Positions 1 through 6,152 of a stretch of DNA of 7,019 nucleotides are shown here, piece by piece (the first letter of the stretch is position 1; every line of letters begins with the position of its first letter). This stretch comes from Bacteroidota bacterium. Lineage in GTDB: Bacteria > Bacteroidota > Ignavibacteria > SZUA-365 > JAADGX01. The DNA is taken from contig JALUUP010000462.1 of the NCBI GenBank assembly GCA_027021285.1, positions 1 to 7,019 on the forward strand. Reading direction: 5' to 3'. Under the pieces are notes generated by a model. It searched no databases, was not told the DNA's origin, and worked only from the letters and a program-made list of their open reading frames with translations. Position numbers and translations under genes: made by a program.

Positions 1-1167
1 GTGATTTTTCTTCTCCTCCGGTTCCTCCTGACGGAGAATAGCATGGTGGCGGCATTGCTGTCCGCCGTCCTGATGCTTTTCAGCCGGAACAACATCATCG
101 CTTCCGCCCACATAACCCCGCATGGTTTGTATGTATTGCTTGTCGTCGTGACGTTGGTGTTCATGGCGAAATACCTTGCAACCGGGGAGACCCGATACTG
201 GTATGTGACGGTTGTCGCTGCCGCTCTCAGCTTCATGACCATTGAGTTTGCCTTGTTGCTTGTTGCCTCGCTCCTTCTCTGTCTTTTTGCGGCGCGAAAG
301 GAGCTGTTTCCCGGCTGGACCCGGCGGCAATACGTTCGTTTCATCTTGAGGTCCACTCTTCTGTTCGTGGCGACGGTAATCGTATTCTGGCCGGGTTCGA
401 TCCTGAAGTTCACTGTTTTCAAGAATCTCCTTTTGTTTACGTACTATGTTTTGGTGCGCGGAAGCGAATACGGGGATCAAACGTTTTTCGACGCGTGGGT
501 CGATCGCATTGCCACTGCACCGGTTGAATTCACTGTCGTTATCATCGCGCTTTTTCTGGCTGTGAAGCTTGTTTCCAAAGACAGGAAACTCCTTCCGTTC
601 CTTGTGTACTCGGGGTTCTTATTCCTGACGACGATTCGCAACACCTCCCAATCGCCGATGTACATTTCATCGTTTCTGCCGCCGTTGTTCATCCTGAGCG
701 GGATCGTCTTCGCCGCGCACACACGCCATCTGAAGCCGGCTCTGAGAGTGGTTCCCGTTCTTCTTGTCGCAGGCGCGCTGGCAGCGTTCACGTTCCTGAA
801 AACGATTCCGGGCTACCGTGAAATCGCGGGAAGTCATGCCTTGCGAGACGTTGTAACCTTTGTGCGTGGATTCCCCGGCGAAAAGGAATCTCTTCTCGTG
901 GATCGCGATCTTCTTCCAACGTTGCATTACTACTTTCCCGGGGAAAAATTCAAGTCGTTTTCGGAGGAATCCGGCGACAACAAACGGGTGGATGAACTGT
1001 TGTCCCGCTTTCATATGAAAGGGATTCTCATCGCGACGAAAGCGCGGGGTGTACGGGAACTGGAACAACGACTCGACAAGAAGTACTTCTTCGCCGGCCA
1101 TTTCATCACGTACATGGAGGAAGGTGAGAAAACCGTGTTTTACTATAAAATCAAAGCAAAACCATGA
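1..1167 (+). CDS. GT-C membrane glycosyltransferase, GT39/PMT-like (5' partial)
   Basis: The frame is open from the first base to a TGA at 1165-1167, so the start lies outside the window; the GTG at base 1 is probably an internal Val codon. The 388 visible residues hold about eight hydrophobic segments (roughly 15-28, 43-58, 68-96, 116-131, 176-190, 199-212, 222-238, 250-267), then a soluble C-terminal tail of about 120 residues, probably periplasmic. The segment with SRNNIIASAHITPHG (28-42), followed by a membrane helix and a short ETRYW loop, resembles the middle of PMT/ArnT-like (GT39/GT83) proteins. These are GT-C enzymes that move a sugar from a polyprenyl-phosphate donor to a lipid, glycan or protein at the outer face of the inner membrane. 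The first periplasmic loop, where such families carry the catalytic acidic residue, is missing, so activity cannot be judged. The stop overlaps the next gene's ATG by 4 bases. Family is inferred from topology and local resemblance; acceptor and sugar are unknown. Confidence 0.75.
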   Translation: MIFLLLRFLLTENSMVAALLSAVLMLFSRNNIIASAHITPHGLYVLLVVVTLVFMAKYLATGETRYWYVTVVAAALSFMTIEFALLLVASLLLCLFAARKELFPGWTRRQYVRFILRSTLLFVATVIVFWPGSILKFTVFKNLLLFTYYVLVRGSEYGDQTFFDAWVDRIATAPVEFTVVIIALFLAVKLVSKDRKLLPFLVYSGFLFLTTIRNTSQSPMYISSFLPPLFILSGIVFAAHTRHLKPALRVVPVLLVAGALAAFTFLKTIPGYREIAGSHALRDVVTFVRGFPGEKESLLVDRDLLPTLHYYFPGEKFKSFSEESGDNKRVDELLSRFHMKGILIATKARGVRELEQRLDKKYFFAGHFITYMEEGEKTVFYYKIKAKP

Positions 1168-1895
1168 CCGCTCCTCTCCGCCTTCTTACGATTGTGATAC
1201 CGGTGTTCAACGAAGAATCGTTCATCGAGGCGATTCTCGATCGCGTTGTCGGAGTCGACATGGCGCAATTCGGGTTGGAAAAGGAAATCATTATCGTCGA
1301 TGATAGCTCGACCGATGGCACGCCGGAACGGTTACTGGAATGGGGGAATCGAAATGGTGTACGGGTTATTCGCCATGAGCACAACATGGGGAAAGGCGCC
1401 GCTCTCAGGACCGGTTTCAAGGAGGCGAAGGGAGATATTGTCCTCGTGCAGGACGCTGACCTGGAGTACAACCCTCTCGACTACCCGAAGTTGCTCGGGC
1501 CCATCATTGCCGGGGAGGCGGATGTTGTCTTCGGGTCGCGGTTTGCGGGTGGCGATCCTCACCGTGTTCTGTATTTCTGGCACTACTTTGGGAATCGACT
1601 ATTGACGCTGTTTTCCAACATGTTTACCGATCTGAACCTGACCGACATGGAGACCTGCTACAAGGTATTCCGAGCGGAAATCCTCCGGAAGTTGACCATC
1701 AAGGAAAATCGCTTCGGGATAGAGCCTGAAATAACAGCGAAGGTTGCTCGTCTCGCGCGTCGGGGCGCGTGCCGTATTTACGAAGTCGGGATTTCGTACA
1801 GCGGCAGGACGTACCAGGAGGGCAAGAAGATCACCTGGAAGGATGGCATGCGCGCAGTGTACTGCATTTTAAAATATAACCTGTTCCAATCCTGA
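1164..1895 (+). CDS. Family 2 glycosyltransferase, polyprenyl/dolichol-phosphate mannosyltransferase type
   Basis: A complete 243-residue GT-A fold transferase expected to move a hexose from a nucleotide sugar to polyprenyl phosphate on the cytoplasmic face of the membrane. Visible motifs in order: IVIPVFNEE (10-18), VDDSSTDGT (45-53) for nucleotide binding, N74 and KGAALRTG (77-84), the metal-binding QDADLE (96-101, a DxD), FGSRF (123-127), LTDMETCYKVFR (159-170) and FGIEPEITAKVAR (184-196), then a basic YSGRTYQEGKKITWKDG tail (212-228). This order is typical of DPM1-like bacterial enzymes. It is a single soluble domain without the two C-terminal membrane helices of GtrB/ArnC-type relatives, so it probably works as a peripheral protein. 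The ATG overlaps the upstream stop as ATGA, with no Shine-Dalgarno but an A-rich leader (AAAATCAAAGCAAAACC), so translation is probably coupled. Overlap with a GT39-like gene suggests it makes that enzyme's lipid-linked donor. The sugar (mannose, glucose or other) cannot be read from the sequence. Confidence 0.93.
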   Translation: MTAPLRLLTIVIPVFNEESFIEAILDRVVGVDMAQFGLEKEIIIVDDSSTDGTPERLLEWGNRNGVRVIRHEHNMGKGAALRTGFKEAKGDIVLVQDADLEYNPLDYPKLLGPIIAGEADVVFGSRFAGGDPHRVLYFWHYFGNRLLTLFSNMFTDLNLTDMETCYKVFRAEILRKLTIKENRFGIEPEITAKVARLARRGACRIYEVGISYSGRTYQEGKKITWKDGMRAVYCILKYNLFQS

Positions 1896-1915
1896 AACCC
1901 CGTTTTTCCGCTTCG

Positions 1916-1932
1916 CCGACACCGCGTATCGG
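1916..1932 (-). terminator. Stem-loop between convergent genes, weak terminator candidate
   Basis: Read on the minus strand, CCGATAC-GCG-GTGTCGG can fold into a 7-base-pair stem (one G-U pair) with a 3-base loop. It lies about 20 bases past the flippase stop, in the 58-base gap between the two converging gene groups. In plus-strand RNA the same wobble position becomes a C-A mismatch, so folding favours the minus-strand transcript. No U-tract follows on either strand, so it is not a classical intrinsic terminator; it might be an RNA 3' end-stabilising hairpin or chance. Nothing else is recognisable in this gap. Confidence 0.25.
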
Positions 1933-1953
1933 GTAAGATCACAAGCGACCGCT

Positions 1954-3444
1954 TTACTCCTGCACCACACCCAACATGGATCGCAACTGCGATTTCCACA
2001 AGTCATATTCTTCGTGCGTGAAAAAGCGAAACGCGAATACGGCTATTCCAAAGACGAACAATGCGATAATGCTTGAGAGCAGCGGATGTGACGCGCCGAA
2101 AAAGAACATGATAGCGAGAAGCGCCAGCGCGAGAACCCCTGCTTTTCCCAGCAACACCGTGCTGCGGGTCGACAGGCCCCGCCGGGAGACGTTCCAGAGG
2201 TAAACCAGGCCGGCGACCACGGCCAGCAGTTTCGCGATACTGGCCCCGGTGGCCGCGTGATCGCGAACCAGGAAGAAACCCGCAACAATACTGACCGACG
2301 CCATGATCGCGGTAAAGATCGTGTTGCGCCGTTGAAATCCCCGCGCATTATTCATTTCGACAAGGAAAAGGTTTATGGAAAGGGGAAAGAAGACCGCGAA
2401 AAGAATGATCATGGGATTGATGGCATCGTCGAATTCCGTTGGAAACACGATGTGGATGAGGCGCTCGGCATTGAAAGCTCCCAGGATCGTAAGGAGCATG
2501 CCTCCCAACACGATGGTTTTTATTCCGAATGAAAAGATTGTGCTGGTTTTTTCCCGCTGCTCGTCCGGGTTCAATGTGCTTGCCCGGGCGAAAAACGGCG
2601 CGGCCGAAATCGCGATGATCGTGGGAAACATCGCGAGCGGCGTCATGATTTTCAACGCCGCGTTGTACACGCTCACGGCGGCGTCGGTGTGGAACAGTTT
2701 CAGGTAGATGGAATCGATGCTCTGGTGCAGCGCGTTCAGCAAAAGGAAGACGGCCAGCGGGGCGGACTCGCGCAGGAGTTTCCGGATTGATTGTCGCTGG
2801 ATGCGCACCGGTTCGATGTTGATCGTCTTCAGCTTCTGAAGTGTCAACCACAGGAGTACCATGCCTCCCAGGATATTGGCAGCCGTGTACATCATCATGG
2901 CGCTGAGACTATCCTGGAAGAGGGCTGGGAAAAACAGGACGAGGGACAGTAATACGATGGAATCGAACGCCGCCAGAAGAGTCGGAACTCCCATCAGCGA
3001 CTGTGAACGGAAGAAAGCTTCGAGCGTCCCTCGGAGAACGGGAATTTTCGAGGAAATAAAAACGTTCAGCATCATCACGTTGAGAACCAGCATGAATTGC
3101 CAACTGGGGTACAGCAAATACCCGATGACGTTGGCAAGGACGATGGTCGGGGCGAGAAGAAGGAGACGGGTGACGCTCGCTTCGAGCAGGATGCTGGCGC
3201 TGCGCCGGGGATTGATGGCCATCCAGCGCATGATGATCGGCCCCATGCCGAAATCCGCCAACATGCTGGTAAGAGCGGCGATCTGGATGGCAAGGGAAAA
3301 AACACCGTAGGGGTCTTTTCCCATCAGACGGATCATCCAGATGATGGCGAAAAAACTGGCCAGCGAGTTCACCCCCTGGGCGGCGGCGGAAATCAATCCC
3401 TGGGAGAGAACACCGGTGGCGCGGGAACGTCGTTCCCCGCTCAT
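1954..3444 (-). CDS. Wzx-like polysaccharide/O-antigen flippase (MOP superfamily)
   Basis: A complete 496-residue integral membrane protein with some 12-14 hydrophobic segments spread over its whole length, as usual for polysaccharide flippases of the MOP (MATE/MVF) superfamily. It would move undecaprenyl-diphosphate-linked repeat units from the cytoplasmic to the periplasmic leaflet. Family-like features: a basic N-terminus before the first helix (LISAAAQGVNSLASFFAIIW, about 18-37), then GKDPYGVFSLA (42-52) and LADFGMGPIIMRW (62-74), matching the G-x-YG and D-x-G helix 1-2 region of Polysacc_synt proteins. SVYNAALKIMTPL (258-270) matches the Y-x-A-x-K segment that opens the second half-repeat. 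Charged loops at 202-225 and 287-300 look cytoplasmic. The ATG overlaps the preceding gene's TGA by 4 bases (ATGA on the minus strand) and has no Shine-Dalgarno, so translation is probably coupled. It is the last gene of the minus-strand operon. Substrate specificity cannot be inferred; these proteins diverge greatly in sequence. The symbol wzx is likely by function but not assigned. Confidence 0.88.
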   Translation of the reverse strand: MSGERRSRATGVLSQGLISAAAQGVNSLASFFAIIWMIRLMGKDPYGVFSLAIQIAALTSMLADFGMGPIIMRWMAINPRRSASILLEASVTRLLLLAPTIVLANVIGYLLYPSWQFMLVLNVMMLNVFISSKIPVLRGTLEAFFRSQSLMGVPTLLAAFDSIVLLSLVLFFPALFQDSLSAMMMYTAANILGGMVLLWLTLQKLKTINIEPVRIQRQSIRKLLRESAPLAVFLLLNALHQSIDSIYLKLFHTDAAVSVYNAALKIMTPLAMFPTIIAISAAPFFARASTLNPDEQREKTSTIFSFGIKTIVLGGMLLTILGAFNAERLIHIVFPTEFDDAINPMIILFAVFFPLSINLFLVEMNNARGFQRRNTIFTAIMASVSIVAGFFLVRDHAATGASIAKLLAVVAGLVYLWNVSRRGLSTRSTVLLGKAGVLALALLAIMFFFGASHPLLSSIIALFVFGIAVFAFRFFTHEEYDLWKSQLRSMLGVVQE

Positions 3445-4907
3445 GTTGAAGATGATCGAGGTTTGATAATTTTCAGCTCACGACTCCACACTTCGAACAT
3501 ACCCCAGATGACCGCGAAAATAAGCGCCGGCTGAGCCCCGTAAAACTGGTTGATGGTGACGGAAATGGCGAAAAGCCCGACGGTAACGGCGACGCCGGCT
3601 GCGGCCAGGGCCTGCCACTGAAAGACCAGGCGGGCGGGCAAATCCTTTCGTGTTGCCAGATGCCTGATGATGAGCACCCCTTTTCGATAAAAGAACAAGT
3701 ACGAACCGAGGAGAAGGATCGATCCGACAATTCCGAAATGAAAAAGCATCCACGGGTAGCCGTTATGCGTCCAGCTCGTTTCGTTGATTCGTTTGGTGAA
3801 GAAATTGTGGTAGCGCACCGTCGTTGCAAGGCCGGTTCCGAGAATGATGCTTTTATCCATCTTTTTCAGCGCCGCCCGTGCTTCAATGTTTCGGTTCTTT
3901 ATGGATGGGTCGTTGAAATATTTTTCCACCGAAATGAATCTTGCCGTGATACTTGTAGTAACTGCTTTGAGAGATATAACCTCTCCAAAGAAACTGAAGA
4001 AAACAACGTATCCTACCACCAGCGACAGAGCGAAATATGCTGATGCGCGCTTCCAATACTTCTTTCCCAGGTAGAATCCCATGACGGCCAGTCCGATGAG
4101 TATCGCCACCCATATCGTACGGTAGAAGGTGATGATTGCGGCAAAGGCGGAGATGACGAACATGAACGCGGCGGGGAGCCACATTCGTATGCGGTGTGAG
4201 CTGACGAGTAAGCTGAAGGCGATGACGGCAAGAACGAAAATCAAGAAGTACCCTTCGGATTGCCGGCTCGCTCCAACTTCCCATTGCGCGACGACGTTCA
4301 GTAGTTTTTGCCGGTACATCACGATGTTTTTGATAGAGATCGAAAGCAGTACCGGGAGCAACGCCGCGACGAGCAGTTTCTGCCGCGCGTGTGTCGTGAA
4401 GGCATTGGAAATCGGGATGAAGAGGAGAGGGCTGCCGATGACTACGATTTCCCTCGTCAGAACATACGAATCAGCGCCGTTCATGAGCGAGACCGGAATC
4501 ATCACGACGATCTGGATCATGAACAGGACGTACATGATGCCGCCTATCGACCAGTTGATGGATTTCCGTAGAATGACGATGCGGTGAAAAAACCACCACA
4601 GCAGACCACCGTAGAACAGGATCGCGTGGAGAATTTCCATGATGGAAAGTTCTTTCGTTCCCTGCCAGAAAATCGGCAGGTACCCCAGAATGACCACCAG
4701 CACCCACACCACTTCGCTCTGCAAGACAGCAATGAACAGGACGCCTCCCATGAGCGCGAGAACAGCATAGAGTTCCAGTCCCATGCTGAAGGCAACGGAG
4801 ATGTACACCAGCACCAGCGCCAGGAATCCTCCCGCCAGCCACCACGGTACGGGCGAATCCGTGCCGTGCTCGCAGTACTTGTGGATATATTCGAGGGCCG
4901 CCTTCAC
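3441..4907 (-). CDS. O-antigen ligase/polymerase-like membrane protein (Wzy/WaaL type)
   Basis: A complete 488-residue protein with about 11-12 membrane segments and one large hydrophilic loop (about 308-383) followed by two or three more helices, the layout of the O-antigen ligase family (Wzy_C/PF04932). Supporting motifs: AIITFYRTIWVAILIGL (257-273), equivalent to the family's conserved Ser/Arg segment that starts a helix (here Y262-R263 replaces the usual SR); the loop stretch RNIEARAALKKM (339-350) with ILGTGLAT (355-362); and TSWTHNGYPWMLFHFGIVGS (378-397), where H381-N382 matches the conserved periplasmic His-Asn before a GxxG helix. Such enzymes either polymerise repeat units (Wzy) or attach glycan to lipid A-core or protein (WaaL/PglL); sequence alone does not separate these. 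Position between a co-polymerase and a flippase favours polymerase. The start is GTG, three bases after the upstream TGA, with no Shine-Dalgarno; an alternative ATG at residue 42 would delete the first helix and is unlikely. Confidence 0.83.
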   Translation of the reverse strand: MKAALEYIHKYCEHGTDSPVPWWLAGGFLALVLVYISVAFSMGLELYAVLALMGGVLFIAVLQSEVVWVLVVILGYLPIFWQGTKELSIMEILHAILFYGGLLWWFFHRIVILRKSINWSIGGIMYVLFMIQIVVMIPVSLMNGADSYVLTREIVVIGSPLLFIPISNAFTTHARQKLLVAALLPVLLSISIKNIVMYRQKLLNVVAQWEVGASRQSEGYFLIFVLAVIAFSLLVSSHRIRMWLPAAFMFVISAFAAIITFYRTIWVAILIGLAVMGFYLGKKYWKRASAYFALSLVVGYVVFFSFFGEVISLKAVTTSITARFISVEKYFNDPSIKNRNIEARAALKKMDKSIILGTGLATTVRYHNFFTKRINETSWTHNGYPWMLFHFGIVGSILLLGSYLFFYRKGVLIIRHLATRKDLPARLVFQWQALAAAGVAVTVGLFAISVTINQFYGAQPALIFAVIWGMFEVWSRELKIIKPRSSST

Positions 4908-4910
4908 CGC

Positions 4911-6116
4911 TCAGGAAGATTTCTTGAATTTCATTGCGTCAAGCACGCGTTTCCACTCTCCGGGATAAAGCGCGGCGTAGTAGCGCATACGTTCGCGAAT
5001 CAACACGAGAGCCATGCTCAAAACGAGGACGGAAAAACCGGTCAGCAGGATGATAAGCGACCGCCGCGGCCGGTCTTTCGTTTCCGGGACACGGGCCAGG
5101 TCGAGAGGAACCAGCATGGTCATCTGTTTCTGTTCCTCGATCAGTGATTGCTGGTACATGGGAAGAAGGAATCCCTGGAGCTTACTCAGCACCTCGATCT
5201 CTCTGTACAGGCGAAAATACGTCACGGCTTCGTCGGGAAGATTATCGAAGTCCGTGCCCAGCATCGACTTGAGGTCGGCGCCTTGAAAGCCCTCGATTTG
5301 TTTCTCGAGTTCCTGGACAGCCACGCGCGCGGTTTGAACATCCGCATCGTCCGGGCCGAGACGGCGTTCCAGGATCCCGAGGTACACTTTCTGCAAGCTG
5401 AGGCGGGCCTGGATTGCGCCGGCGGCTTCGACCGCCGCCTTGATTTGTTCAGGAAGAGAGTAGAGCTTGGTGCGCTTCTGGAACACGGCGAAAGTGTCTT
5501 CGAGGGCGTTGAGTCGTTCCATGGTCGAATTGTACTGGAGTTCCATGAACTTCCGGTTGGCGCGAGCTTCGGTGGCGTTCATCCGGGTGCTGATCTCGTT
5601 CAGGTTTTCAAAGAAAGCATTGGCCATGTCCGCCGCCCGCTTGGGATCGGTGTCCCACACGGAGATGACAACGCTGCCTTCCTCGGTGAATTCGAACTCG
5701 GTGTTATTGCTGAGCGCCTGTAAGGCTTTCTCCATCGAACTGTCCCGGATATCGTACACACGGAGCAAGTCGAATTCCCTTACGATGCGCTCGCCCATGG
5801 ATTGGCTTTTCAGGATAGCCAGGAAGCTGTACTGACCGCTGGAACCGGACCCGATACCGCTGAGGCCGAACGTTTTCAGTGTGGACGAGAGGCCGGTTGC
5901 CACTTGTTCGAAGAGCCCTTTTTGTCGTTGCGGCGGCAGGAAGGTCGCCGAGGCTTTGTACCAGTTGGGGCTGGCGAAGGCGAACACCGCCGCGGCCGCC
6001 GCCGCCAGAAGAAAACTCGCGACCAGGAAGCGCCAGTGCCGCAGGAGCACGAAAACGGATCTGATGAAAGGGCGATTCTGTTCTTCCGGGTATGATTCTG
6101 GAGCCTGCATGGTCAT
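4911..6116 (-). CDS. Wzz-type polysaccharide co-polymerase (chain-length determinant), no kinase domain
   Basis: A complete 401-residue inner-membrane protein that would set the length of the polymerised glycan by acting with the polymerase. It has a short cytoplasmic N-terminus, a first membrane helix (about 29-49, with six alanines in a row), the post-helix segment NWYKASATFLPP (51-62) typical of the Wzz domain, a Gly/Ser-rich stretch (83-94), a long periplasmic region predicted largely helical and probably coiled-coil (about 165-340), a proline-containing VPETKDRPRR (343-352), and a second helix (about 353-373) with a basic tail. No Walker A/B or Tyr-rich kinase segment follows, so it is not a fused BY-kinase. 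It is longer than enterobacterial Wzz proteins (about 325-350 residues). Two in-frame starts are close: ATG at 6116 and ATG at 6110; neither has a Shine-Dalgarno. It begins 36 bases after the preceding gene and ends three bases before the next start, so it is an operon member. Confidence 0.9.
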   Translation of the reverse strand: MTMQAPESYPEEQNRPFIRSVFVLLRHWRFLVASFLLAAAAAAVFAFASPNWYKASATFLPPQRQKGLFEQVATGLSSTLKTFGLSGIGSGSSGQYSFLAILKSQSMGERIVREFDLLRVYDIRDSSMEKALQALSNNTEFEFTEEGSVVISVWDTDPKRAADMANAFFENLNEISTRMNATEARANRKFMELQYNSTMERLNALEDTFAVFQKRTKLYSLPEQIKAAVEAAGAIQARLSLQKVYLGILERRLGPDDADVQTARVAVQELEKQIEGFQGADLKSMLGTDFDNLPDEAVTYFRLYREIEVLSKLQGFLLPMYQQSLIEEQKQMTMLVPLDLARVPETKDRPRRSLIILLTGFSVLVLSMALVLIRERMRYYAALYPGEWKRVLDAMKFKKSS

Positions 6117-6152
6117 TGTCTATACTGGTGAATGGAAAGAATTATCGTCGTG

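Noticed and set aside
1898..1915. The T-run in CCCCGTTTTTCCG just after the family 2 transferase stop as a terminator tail.
   Set aside because: No GC-rich stem lies directly upstream of the T-run on the plus strand, so it does not form an intrinsic terminator.
3097..3534. A 145-codon plus-strand open frame across the flippase/polymerase junction.
   Set aside because: Its low-complexity Gly/Asp/His-rich translation mirrors the codon pattern of the opposite strand, and it covers a well-supported 4-base gene overlap.
4584..5723. Two long plus-strand open frames in the same frame (187 and 191 codons) separated by a single stop, suggesting a broken gene.
   Set aside because: They lie antisense to the polymerase-like and Wzz-type genes; the translations are rich in His, Arg and Gln with no domain or membrane pattern, as expected of shadow frames. 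The minus-strand genes carry clear family motifs.
5988..6005. A GC-only run of near-identical codons (gcg/gcc) that could be a phase-variation repeat.
   Set aside because: It encodes six alanines in the first membrane helix of the Wzz-type protein, is only six codons long, is interrupted by one gcc and has a triplet unit that would not shift the frame.
6117..6152. A possible promoter in the 36-base gap before the Wzz-type gene.
   Set aside because: No convincing -35/-10 pair fits in the gap, and the tight same-strand spacing is better explained by a shared transcript.
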